A stretch of DNA of 10,327 nt, taken from the NCBI GenBank assembly GCA_025980505.1, contig JAICXI010000024.1, positions 1-10,327 on the forward strand. Reading direction: 5' to 3'. This document shows positions 1 through 6,080 of the stretch, one piece after another. The DNA is from a bacterium (GTDB lineage Bacteria; Oederibacteriota; Muellerivitia; Muellerivitales; Muellerivitaceae). Position 1 is the stretch's first letter, and every line of letters begins with the position of its first letter. Under the pieces are notes generated by a model. It was not told where the DNA came from, searched no databases, and was given only the letters and a program-made list of their open reading frames with translations. Position numbers and translations under genes: made by a program.

Positions 1-60
1 GGTGAAGTCGTCCGCCAGGATCGCGCGCCAGCCGGAGGTTCCGAAGGTAATTTTCGACAT
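1..60 (-). CDS. Phosphoglucomutase/phosphomannomutase family protein, N-terminal 20 residues only
   Basis: Only the first 20 codons are in the window; the gene runs off the left edge. The peptide is MSKITFGTSGWRAILADDFT. Its F-G-T-S-G-W-R-A-I block followed by A-D-D-F-T is the N-terminal signature of alpha-D-phosphohexomutases, which interconvert 1- and 6-phosphates of glucose or mannose in the cytoplasm. The ATG at 60-58 has a strong ribosome-binding site (AAGGAGAA, plus-strand 67-74) six bases upstream, which fixes the start. The active-site serine loop, metal loop and substrate specificity lie outside the window, so glucose versus mannose preference cannot be told. It lies downstream of, and on the same strand as, the guanylyltransferase fusion gene, but 789 bp away and with its own candidate promoter, so co-transcription is unlikely. 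It may be the cell's active mutase, since the mutase domain of the fusion looks dead. Confidence 0.85.
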   Translation of the reverse strand, partial: MSKITFGTSGWRAILADDFT

Positions 61-183
61 CGAACATTCTCCTTGGTGGTTTTGGGTCAAAAAGTTGAAA
101 GCAAAAGCTCGGAGCCGGAGGTATCAAAGGCGATTTCAGGCGCTGTTCATCCCTCCAAGGGGTTTCCGCCTTGAGCGGGAGGA

Positions 184-212
184 ATCTTAAGGGAAAAGGA
201 GTCCTATGGCAA
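184..212 (-). promoter_or_regulatory. Candidate sigma-70-type promoter of the phosphohexomutase gene
   Basis: Read on the minus strand, TTGCCA (plus 207-212; 5 of 6 matches to TTGACA) is followed after exactly 17 bases by TAAGAT (plus 184-189; 4 of 6 matches to TATAAT). Initiation near 177 would give a leader of roughly 115 nt before the ATG at 60. Part of that leader can form a short hairpin (CCGC/GCGG). Spacing and match are good, but the call rests on consensus alone. Confidence 0.4.
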
Positions 213-354
213 CCAAGTCCGTCATAAAGAAAGGTTGAGTTGTCACGTTGAAACCGCTTGAATCCTCTCGCTTAAGCAAAGCAAATCCAGAAGTCAGACG
301 TTCTTGATGAATGCCAGGAAGCTTTGAAAATCGATCGCTTTCGGTGCTTTTTTA

Positions 355-513
355 ATCTGTCGTTGCGAGGAATGCCCCGCGAATAGCGGGGCGATTATGG
401 CGAAGCAATCCCGGTTGAAAACAGCAGGTTTTGCCCAAGGCAAAACCCCAACCTTAGACCACCCATGAACTCGGATTGCTTCGCCGCCCAATTCGCGACT
501 CGCAACGACAGAT
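355..513. repeat. Hairpin-rich inverted-repeat element (MITE/REP-like)
   Basis: The ends form a perfect 15-bp inverted repeat (355-369 with 499-513, containing TCTGTCGTTGCGAG). A second perfect 13-bp pair lies inside (399-411, GGCGAAGCAATCC, with 473-485). Two more hairpins sit within: 374-380/386-392 (7 bp, 5-nt loop) and 427-435/439-447 (9 bp, 3-nt loop). The parts 'CGTTGCGAGGAA', 'CGAAGCAATCCC' and 'GGATTGCTTCG' match, from memory, a dispersed intergenic repeat found in many bacterial genomes. It encodes no transposase, and I could not recognise a clear target-site duplication. If mobile, it would need to be moved in trans. The structure is seen directly; the dispersed-repeat assignment is recall. 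Confidence 0.7.
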
Positions 514-849
514 AAGACCTTTCCCGAAAATGTTTGATTTGGCCGTTTATGAAGTTTTCGACCGTTGGCCAATGTCTGACTTTTATAAAACACAAGGTAG
601 ATCCGTCGAAATCCGGTTCATTCTCGTGGAAGGAAGATTCCTAAAAGCGGGAACGGGTTTTTGCGATTTCGGAGTGCCGGTCCAGAACGGTGAAGAAAAG
701 GATCCAAGGACAAGGGAGGATATCCGGGTGAACTTTTCCCGGCTTCCCCATCCCTGTCGCTTCCCTCCCGGGGCGGAGGAACCGGGGGTTTCAACGAAAC
801 GCCGGGCGGGTCATTCCTTCCGCCTTTTCATAACGCTGCCCCGACGCCC

Positions 850-3351
850 TCACCCCTGCCACTTCTTGATCTTCTCCACGTAAGTGGCCACCAGTTCCTG
901 GGCCTTTTTCTCGCTTTCGGCCTCGGCGCTCACGTGGAACAAGGCCATGTCCGCATCCGGCAGGATCATGACCGAAGATCCGTTCTGGGTGACCTTGACC
1001 CCGTCCACCAGTTCCCGCTTCTCGTTGGCCGTATCCTCGATGAGGTGCCGCATGATGGTGCCCTTCATTTCCCACGAGCAAGGCACCTTCTGGGCCACCT
1101 GGGCCTTCTTGGGGACCTGTTCCAGGAAATGCGACACCGGCTTGCCCTCGCGGGCCACGAACTCCATCAACTTGGCCGTGGACATCATGGCGTCCATGTA
1201 GGGTGCGAAGGACGGGAAAATGAAGCCGCCGTCCGCCTCGCCCACGAAGGCCACGTCCTTCTGGGTGGCCGCTTCCATAAGCGAATAATAGCTGATGCGG
1301 GTGCGTTGCACCAAGCCGCCCTGGGCCCGGGCCAGGTCGTCCAAGGACTGGGAGACGTTGACCGGCACCACCACCTTGGCGCCCTTTTGCCCGTGGAACG
1401 TGAAGAGCGAGAAGAGGGCCAGCAGTTCGCCGCCCTCCAGCAAATGGCCCTTTTCATCCACCACAAATACCTTTTCGGCGCCCGCGTCGAACAGCACCCC
1501 GAAGTTCGCGCGCAGCGTGGGCACGATATCCGAAAGCTGCTTCAGGGAGGCCTGGAACTGTTCGGGCGTCTTGGTGAGCTTGGTTTCGTCCATGTAGGCG
1601 TTCAAGGCCACCACGTCGCAACCCAACTTGCCCAACAGCATGGGGAAGATGGGCGCGGCGGCCGAGAAGGCGTAGTCGATGACCACCTTGGGCTTGAACT
1701 CCAGGATGCTTTTCACGTCCAGGGCCGCCAGGAACCCCTCGTGGTAGAACTCGATCATGCGGTGCGGAAAAACCAGCTCGCCCGTATCCTCCATGGTGGC
1801 CCGGCGGAAATCCTCGCGGTAAAAGAGGTTTTCGATGCCCTTTTCCTTGCCCGAGGAAAGGGCCAGGCCCCGGCCGTCGAAGAACTTGATGTCCACATAT
1901 TGCTTGTCGAAGGGGCTCTTGCGGGTGTGCAACCCCCCGGCGTCGGAAAGCTTGGGCACGGCGTAACGCGCCACCGAAATGGGCATTTCCTGCAGGTCGT
2001 GCACGTTGACGCCCGAGGAAAGGATGCCGGAAATGAGCGCGCGGTTGATCATGCGGCTGGTCTTGTGGATATCCCGGCCCGTCAGGACGGTGGAACCCTT
2101 GGGCAGCGAAGCCCCATAGGCGGCTCCCAGCTTGCTGGCGAATTCGGGCGTGATGTCGATGCCCGCCATGCCCGTCACGCCGTGCTGGCCGAAGATGGAC
2201 CGCGCCCACTTGTCGCCCCAAATGAGCGACGTGGAAAGCCGGGCCCCGTCCTCCACCGACTTGTTGGGCCAGACCTTGACGCCGGCCTTGACCACCGCTT
2301 CCTTGCCGATGGTGCAGTTGTCCGAAATGATGGCGCCCTCGAAGATGCTGGCCTTCTCTTGAACGTCCGTGCCCGAGGCCAAAACGCATTCGCGCACCTG
2401 GGCCTCGGCGCCGATGGACACGTTGCGCCACAGGATGGCGTTGGTCAGGACCGCCCCCTCCTCCACTTGGCAGCCGTCGCCCAGGACCGAGTTGGTGATC
2501 TTGGCGCCCCTGCCCACGTGGCAGTTGTCGCCCAACACCACCGTGCCCGAAATCTGCGCCGTGGGATCGATGGAGGTTTTCTCGCCGGCCCAGATTTCCT
2601 TGCCCACCTTGTTCATGCGCGAGCCAGGCATGCGGATGTCCACTTTGCCCGCGAAGATGTCCTGGTGGGCCAGGCGGTACTGGTCCAAGTTGCCGATGTC
2701 GGCCCAATAGCCCTGGGCGATGTAGCCGTAAAGGGGCATGCCCTCGCGCAACATTTGGGGGAAAAGGTTCTTGGAAAAATCAAACTCGGTTTTTTCCGGG
2801 ATCAGGTCCAGCACATCGGGCTCCAGGATGTAAATGCCCGTGTTCACCGTGTCCGAGAAGACCTCGCCCCAGGTGGGTTTTTCCAGAAACCGCTCGATCT
2901 TGCCGTTCTTGTCCGTGATGACCACGCCGAAGGCCAGGGGATTTTCCACGCGGGTGAGGATCATGGTGGCCTTGGCCTTATTCTTCTCGTGGAAGCGGAG
3001 GGCCTCGGTGAGGTCGAAGTCCGTCAGCACGTCGCCCGAGATGACCACGAAGCGCTCTTCGCCGATCAGGGACTGGCAATTCTTGACCGACCCCGCCGTG
3101 CCCAGGTCGCTTTCCGCGGCCTTGTACATCATCTGCACGCCGAAATCAGCCCCGTCGTGGAAATACTCGGTGATGGTTTCGGGCTGGTAGAAAACCACGC
3201 TGATGAGGTCCGTCAGCTTGTGTTTTTTCAGGAGGTCCACGATGATTTCCATGATGGGACGGTTGACCATGGGAATCATGGGCTTGGGCAGGTTGATGGT
3301 AAGGGGCCGCATGCGGGTACCGAACCCGCCGGCCATGATGACTGCCTTCAT
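850..3351 (-). CDS. Mannose-1-phosphate guanylyltransferase fused to a degenerate phosphomannomutase-like domain
   Basis: This 833-residue cytoplasmic protein probably makes GDP-mannose, or a related NDP-sugar, from sugar-1-phosphate and NTP. Residues 1-250 are a nucleotidyltransferase domain: GGFGTRMRPLT at 8-18 with K23 (signature loop), LGTAGSV at 83-89, metal-site GD107, then FLEKP and a WADIG motif. Residues about 260-380 are hexapeptide repeats of a left-handed beta helix. From F387 (FGQHGVTG) to the end the fold follows alpha-phosphohexomutases, but the catalytic loops are altered: the TASHNP serine loop is replaced by GGLHTRKSP (472-480), the DGDADR metal loop by DAGAEK (622-627), GEXSGH by GEADGG (704-709) and RPSGTEP by LPDADMA. 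The domain is therefore probably regulatory or structural. ATG 3351 is chosen because MKAVIMAGG is the family start; a GTG 93 bp upstream adds unrelated residues. Length fits bacterial guanylyltransferase-mutase fusions. UDP- or dTDP-sugar specificity cannot be excluded. Confidence 0.88.
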   Translation of the reverse strand: MKAVIMAGGFGTRMRPLTINLPKPMIPMVNRPIMEIIVDLLKKHKLTDLISVVFYQPETITEYFHDGADFGVQMMYKAAESDLGTAGSVKNCQSLIGEERFVVISGDVLTDFDLTEALRFHEKNKAKATMILTRVENPLAFGVVITDKNGKIERFLEKPTWGEVFSDTVNTGIYILEPDVLDLIPEKTEFDFSKNLFPQMLREGMPLYGYIAQGYWADIGNLDQYRLAHQDIFAGKVDIRMPGSRMNKVGKEIWAGEKTSIDPTAQISGTVVLGDNCHVGRGAKITNSVLGDGCQVEEGAVLTNAILWRNVSIGAEAQVRECVLASGTDVQEKASIFEGAIISDNCTIGKEAVVKAGVKVWPNKSVEDGARLSTSLIWGDKWARSIFGQHGVTGMAGIDITPEFASKLGAAYGASLPKGSTVLTGRDIHKTSRMINRALISGILSSGVNVHDLQEMPISVARYAVPKLSDAGGLHTRKSPFDKQYVDIKFFDGRGLALSSGKEKGIENLFYREDFRRATMEDTGELVFPHRMIEFYHEGFLAALDVKSILEFKPKVVIDYAFSAAAPIFPMLLGKLGCDVVALNAYMDETKLTKTPEQFQASLKQLSDIVPTLRANFGVLFDAGAEKVFVVDEKGHLLEGGELLALFSLFTFHGQKGAKVVVPVNVSQSLDDLARAQGGLVQRTRISYYSLMEAATQKDVAFVGEADGGFIFPSFAPYMDAMMSTAKLMEFVAREGKPVSHFLEQVPKKAQVAQKVPCSWEMKGTIMRHLIEDTANEKRELVDGVKVTQNGSSVMILPDADMALFHVSAEAESEKKAQELVATYVEKIKKWQG

Positions 3352-3370
3352 AGGAACCCCTTTTCGCGGA

Positions 3371-3416
3371 CCCGACAAAGGTCGGGCCTCAAGATGCCTT
3401 TCCCGGCCGGGAAAGG
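3371..3416 (-). promoter_or_regulatory. Two stem-loops in the leader of the guanylyltransferase fusion gene
   Basis: A perfect 20-bp palindrome, CCTTTCCCGGCCGGGAAAGG, lies at 3397-3416. Next to it is a 6-bp stem with a 4-base loop (CCCGAC at 3371-3376, GTCGGG at 3381-3386). Both lie just upstream of the start codon at 3351, so in RNA they would form back-to-back hairpins ending about 20 nt before the ATG. The palindrome could instead be a DNA operator for a dimeric regulator. Neither matches a riboswitch class I know. Confidence 0.35.
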
Positions 3417-3459
3417 GACAAGGAAGGACGCTGATCCAATGCACCGAGGAATGGAAACA

Positions 3460-3479
3460 AGCTTATTTTAGCTTATTTT
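3460..3479. repeat. Tandem 10-bp direct repeat AGCTTATTTT x2
   Basis: Two exact adjacent copies of AGCTTATTTT (3460-3469 and 3470-3479) begin the AT-rich core of the divergent intergenic region. The period is close to one helical turn, which would suit a bent or phased A/T-tract upstream element, but two copies can arise by slippage and no function is shown. Confidence 0.5.
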
Positions 3480-3706
3480 CACTTTAAAATTTATAACTTT
3501 CTCTCCCGCCTCCATGGCACAATACCCCCCCCGGGCGCCGGAAGCCGGAGGGGTAGAAGCGACGAAAATTAAAACTTGCCTTGCATTTTTCCCCTCCAAA
3601 ACCCATTTTATTAACCCGGCCCGGCCGGTTTTGATTCGCATCGAAGTTCCGGGAGGCCGATAAGCCGGCGGGTTCCAACCCCATACCACCAAGGAGTTCC
3701 CCTTTC

Positions 3707-5065
3707 ATGAGCGTTTCCGAACAAGATGTTTTAAAAGCCTTGAGGGCCGTCAAGGACCCCGACCTGCACCAGGACATCGTGACCCTGGGTTTCATCAAGA
3801 ACATGAAAATCGACGGCGGCAAGGTGGACTTCGACATCGAGATGACCACCCCCGCCTGCCCGGTCAAGGACCTCTTCAAAAGCCAGGCCGCGGCCGAAGT
3901 GAAAAAGGTCTCCGGCGTGACCGAAGTGGAGGTTCGGATGACCTCCAACGTGCGCCAGGCCCCCACGGGCATCAAGAACCTGAACATGCCCACGGTCAAA
4001 AACCTCATCGCCGTGGCCTCGGGCAAGGGGGGCGTGGGCAAAAGCACCGTTTCCGCCAACCTGGCCCTGGCCTTGGCCAAGGCCGGCGCTTCCGTGGGGC
4101 TCATGGACGCGGACGTCTACGGGCCTTCCATCCCCCGCATGCTGGGCGTGCTGGGCCAACAACCCGAAACCGACCCCCTTTCCAAGAAGATGGTGCCCTT
4201 CGAGAAGCACGGCATCAAGTTCATGTCGGTGGGCATGCTGCAACAGGAATCGGACACGGCCCTCATCTGGCGCGGGCCCATGGCCAGCAAGCTGGTGCAG
4301 CAGTTCCTGGGCGGCGTGGAATGGGGCGCCTTGGACTACCTCTTGATCGACCTGCCGCCGGGCACGGGCGACATCCAGTTGACCCTGACCCAATCCGTTC
4401 CCTTGGCTGGCGCCGTCATCGTCACCACGCCACAGGACGTGGCCCGCACCATCACGCAGAAGGGCCTGCGCATGTTCCAGCAACTGCAGGTGCCCATCAT
4501 CGGCGTGGTGGAGAACATGAGCGGGTTCGTGTGCGAACACTGCCACCAGGTGACCCCGATCTTCAAGAAGGGCGGCGGGCGGAAAATGGCCGAGGAACTG
4601 GCCGTGCCCTTCCTGGGCGAGATACCCCTGGAGCAAGTGATCGCCGCGGACGGCGATTACGGCGTTCCCACCGTGGCCGCCCATCCCGACTCCGCCTCGG
4701 GCCGGGCCTACGACGGCATCGCCCGCCAGATGGCCTCCCAACTTTCCATCATCAACGCCGCCACCGCCCAGGTCTCATCCCGGCCCAAGGAAGTGAACAC
4801 CCAGGACCCGCAGGTCACGGTCATCACCTGGGACGACGGCAAGGTGGTGCGCTATCCCAACCGTTACTTGAGAAGCATGTGCCCCTGCGCCCAGTGCGTG
4901 AACGAGGTGACCGGAGAGCGCATGGTCCGTTTGGAATCCATTGACCCCGAAGTTCGCATTTTGAGCGTGGCGCCCGTGGGCCGCTACGCCCTTCACTTTC
5001 AATGGTCGGATGGCCACGGCACCGGACTTTATTCCTTCGAAACCCTGCGGAAACTTGGGGAGTAA
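3707..5065 (+). CDS. Mrp/NBP35-type Fe-S cluster carrier ATPase with DUF59 and DUF971 domains (HCF101-like)
   Basis: This 452-residue cytoplasmic protein probably binds a [4Fe-4S] cluster and passes it to target enzymes using ATP. Residues 1-80 are a DUF59/MIP18-type domain (DPDLHQDIVTLGFI, with C51 in TTPACPVKD). Residues about 98-345 are the Mrp P-loop NTPase: deviant Walker A GKGGVGKST at 106-114, MDADVYGPSIPRMLG, LIDLPPGTGD at 213-222, and C276-x-x-C279, the cysteine pair that bridges a cluster between two subunits in Mrp/Nbp35 proteins. Residues about 365-450 are a DUF971 domain with its CPCAQC motif (392-397). Ordinary bacterial Mrp/ApbC proteins lack DUF971, which explains the extra 90 or so residues. 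The three-domain order is that of plant HCF101, a chloroplast Fe-S factor. AAGGAG at 3691-3696 supports ATG 3707. The gene is followed 96 bp later by the small membrane-protein gene, which seems to have its own promoter. Confidence 0.93.
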   Translation: MSVSEQDVLKALRAVKDPDLHQDIVTLGFIKNMKIDGGKVDFDIEMTTPACPVKDLFKSQAAAEVKKVSGVTEVEVRMTSNVRQAPTGIKNLNMPTVKNLIAVASGKGGVGKSTVSANLALALAKAGASVGLMDADVYGPSIPRMLGVLGQQPETDPLSKKMVPFEKHGIKFMSVGMLQQESDTALIWRGPMASKLVQQFLGGVEWGALDYLLIDLPPGTGDIQLTLTQSVPLAGAVIVTTPQDVARTITQKGLRMFQQLQVPIIGVVENMSGFVCEHCHQVTPIFKKGGGRKMAEELAVPFLGEIPLEQVIAADGDYGVPTVAAHPDSASGRAYDGIARQMASQLSIINAATAQVSSRPKEVNTQDPQVTVITWDDGKVVRYPNRYLRSMCPCAQCVNEVTGERMVRLESIDPEVRILSVAPVGRYALHFQWSDGHGTGLYSFETLRKLGE

Positions 5066-5112
5066 CGTTTTTATTTTCCAAGTCTTTCTTCCGGCAGGGA
5101 CTGTGCTTAATA

Positions 5113-5141
5113 TTGTTGAAGGCAAGGGTCGCGGTTACATT
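5113..5141 (+). promoter_or_regulatory. Candidate promoter of the small membrane-protein gene
   Basis: TTGTTG (5113-5118; 3 of 6 matches to the -35 consensus) and TACATT (5136-5141; 4 of 6 to the -10) are separated by exactly 17 bases. Initiation near 5148 would leave a short leader before ATG 5162. There is no convincing terminator after the Mrp gene, so read-through is also possible. Confidence 0.3.
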
Positions 5142-5161
5142 TTCGTTGAAGAAAGGGCCCC

Positions 5162-5407
5162 ATGGATAACATCGTGACGGTTCTGGTGATCGGGCTTTTG
5201 GCGGGCTGGTTGGCCGGAAGGATTCAAAAAGGGCGGGGTTTCGGCATCGCCGGGGACTTGGTGATCGGTATTTTAGGCGCGGTGTTCGGCACCTGGCTTT
5301 TCCGGCAATTGGGCTTTTACCCCTACGGTTTCACCGCCGAACTGGTGGCGGCCGTGGTGGGAGCCTTGGTCATTTTGTTCCTTCTGGGCGCCGTGGCCCG
5401 CAAATAA
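5162..5407 (+). CDS. GlsB/YeaQ/YmgE-family small membrane protein
   Basis: This 81-residue protein has three hydrophobic segments (about 4-19, 29-47 and 59-79) rich in spaced glycines and the family pattern GLLAGWLAGRIQKGRGFG followed by GDLVIGILGAVFGTWLF. It matches the transglycosylase-associated protein family (PF04226) in length and layout. Despite that name no enzyme activity is established; in Enterobacteria several members are general-stress genes. It should sit in the inner membrane. The ribosome-binding site is weak (GAAAGGG, 5151-5157). The exported coiled-coil gene follows 76 bp later on the same strand; the gap contains a 6-bp GC stem (5441-5446/5454-5459) without a T-tract, so the two may be co-transcribed. 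Confidence 0.85.
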   Translation: MDNIVTVLVIGLLAGWLAGRIQKGRGFGIAGDLVIGILGAVFGTWLFRQLGFYPYGFTAELVAAVVGALVILFLLGAVARK

Positions 5408-5483
5408 GAAGGCAAGTAGCCGACGGCCGGCGGGGCGTCAGCCGCCAAGGACCGGCGGCATATTCACCCGGGGAGGTTCGAAC

Positions 5484-5873
5484 GTGAAAAAACTTTTCTT
5501 CGCCGCCGCCTTGGCGGCCGGCTTGGTGGCCGGCGGAATCTTCGCCGCCGATTCCACCGACCAAAAAATCAACATCGACGTCCACCATTTAAAGAAGGAC
5601 TACCAGGCCAAGGTGGCGAAGGAGTTGCGGGACATCACCCACCGGATCCGGCTCTTGAAACACAAGGCCTTGAAAGCCGACAACCACGCCCGGGCCGATA
5701 TTAAAAAAGAGACCCGGAAACTGGACGCCCAAAAGGCGGTCGCGGACAAGAAATTCGCCGAGCTGAAGAAGTCCACCGGCGACGCCTGGAAAGACCTCCA
5801 AAAAGGCGTGGACGCCGCCGTCGACAACCTGAAAAAATCCGTCGACGAGGCCGCCAAGCGCTTCAAAATCTGA
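5484..5873 (+). CDS. Exported lysine-rich coiled-coil protein of unknown function
   Basis: This 129-residue protein begins with a signal peptide (MKKLFFAAALAAGLVAGGIFA, cleavage near residues 21-22). The rest has no cysteine or proline and is rich in Lys, Ala, Asp and Leu with heptad-like spacing, predicting long amphipathic helices. The tail, with STGDAWKDLQKGVDAAVDNLKK (about 95-116), resembles repeat units of small uncharacterised helical proteins from diverse bacteria. It should be periplasmic, either an oligomeric coiled coil or a helix bundle lying on a membrane or cell-wall surface. The start is GTG at 5484, supported by GGGGAGG at 5471-5477 and by the signal peptide beginning exactly there. 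A terminator-like structure follows. The pairing with a GlsB-type gene suggests an envelope-stress role, which is inference. Confidence 0.75.
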   Translation: MKKLFFAAALAAGLVAGGIFAADSTDQKINIDVHHLKKDYQAKVAKELRDITHRIRLLKHKALKADNHARADIKKETRKLDAQKAVADKKFAELKKSTGDAWKDLQKGVDAAVDNLKKSVDEAAKRFKI

Positions 5874-5888
5874 GCCCAACCCGATTTT

Positions 5889-5948
5889 TCCGCTCCACCG
5901 CAGGGGCCTAGTTTCCGGAGCGGACGCACCGGCCCCGGGCCCCTTTTT
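5889..5948 (+). terminator. Candidate terminator after the coiled-coil gene
   Basis: An 8-bp perfect stem (5889-5896 with 5917-5924) overlaps an alternative 7-bp stem (AGGGGCC 5902-5908 with GGCCCCT 5938-5944) that runs directly into TTTTC at 5945-5949. The second pairing has the layout of an intrinsic terminator, though its loop is long (29 nt). It lies between the stop at 5873 and the regulated promoter of the iron permease. Confidence 0.4.
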
Positions 5949-6023
5949 CTTCCCATTCCTTCGCCGGACCCTCCTTCCCGCCCTTGAACCGAACTCTTAA
6001 ATTCCCTTGGGTTTTCTTTTCCC

Positions 6024-6052
6024 TTGCTATTGAGAATGGTTTTCAATACGAT
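6024..6052 (+). promoter_or_regulatory. Promoter of the iron permease gene
   Basis: TTGCTA (6024-6029; 4 of 6) and TACGAT (6047-6052; 4 of 6) are exactly 17 bases apart. Initiation near 6059 gives a leader of about 22 nt before ATG 6081. The spacer is almost wholly the Fur-like palindrome, so bound repressor would block polymerase. Confidence 0.5.
6029..6047 (+). promoter_or_regulatory. Fur-type iron operator
   Basis: ATTGAGAATGGTTTTCAAT is an interrupted palindrome centred on 6038 with 7 of 9 arm positions complementary. Aligned as 7-1-7 to the Fur motif TGATAAT-N-ATTATCA, the left half TGAGAAT matches 6 of 7 and the right half (TGAAAAC on the other strand) 5 of 7. It overlaps the spacer of the promoter of an iron-transport gene, where Fur repression under iron-replete conditions is expected. 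No Fur gene is in the window, so the regulator is inferred. Confidence 0.7.
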
Positions 6053-6080
6053 TGACCCCTCCCAAGGAAGGGGTCAAATC

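Larger units (their letters stand above)
61..849. other. Long non-coding region between two minus-strand sugar genes
   Basis: No convincing gene lies in this 789-bp stretch. It holds the ribosome-binding site and candidate promoter of the mutase gene (67-212), a very short open frame with a good ribosome-binding site at 206-238 that I do not trust as a gene, and a hairpin-rich inverted-repeat element at 355-513. Open frames crossing the element on either strand resemble no family I know and are side effects of its sequence. From 514 to 849 I see no gene, RNA or convincing terminator; a 5-bp stem at 764-779 lacks a T-tract on either strand. Confidence 0.6.
3352..3706. other. Divergent intergenic region between the sugar gene and the Mrp gene
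   Basis: This 355-bp region must contain promoters for both outward-facing genes. On the sugar-gene side it holds two strong hairpins (3371-3416). The middle is AT-rich (about 3455-3505) with a tandem 10-bp repeat and is the likeliest promoter zone. A run of eight C residues lies at 3525-3532. On the Mrp side, TTGCAT (3581-3586) stands upstream of an AT-rich ATTTTATTAA (3605-3614), but the spacing is not ideal, so I do not call a promoter. The Mrp ribosome-binding site AAGGAG is at 3691-3696. No coding sequence is seen. Confidence 0.6.

Noticed and set aside
294..593. 99-codon minus-strand frame over the inverted-repeat element
   Set aside because: Much of it is translation of the element itself, with no known family and no convincing start signal.
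764..779. Stem CCTCC/GGAGG as terminator for the guanylyltransferase fusion gene
   Set aside because: Only 5 bp, with no T-tract following on the minus strand.
476..883. 135-codon plus-strand frame in the left intergenic region
   Set aside because: It starts with TTG inside the repeat, has no ribosome-binding site, runs into the 3' end of the opposite gene and has low-complexity Pro/Arg/His composition.
934..3471. 845-codon open frame on the plus strand opposite the guanylyltransferase fusion gene
   Set aside because: It is the exact antisense of a gene with strong family motifs. Its product is a His-, Gly-, Arg- and Val-rich string with no domain, as expected when a GC-rich gene is read on the opposite strand.
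3525..3532. Run of eight C residues as a phase-variation tract
   Set aside because: It is not inside a coding frame, nor clearly within a promoter spacer, and short C-runs are expected in such GC-rich DNA.
3731..4741. 336-codon minus-strand frame inside the Mrp gene
   Set aside because: It is antisense to a well-supported Fe-S carrier gene, is His- and Gly-rich without motifs, and has no ribosome-binding site that I could justify.
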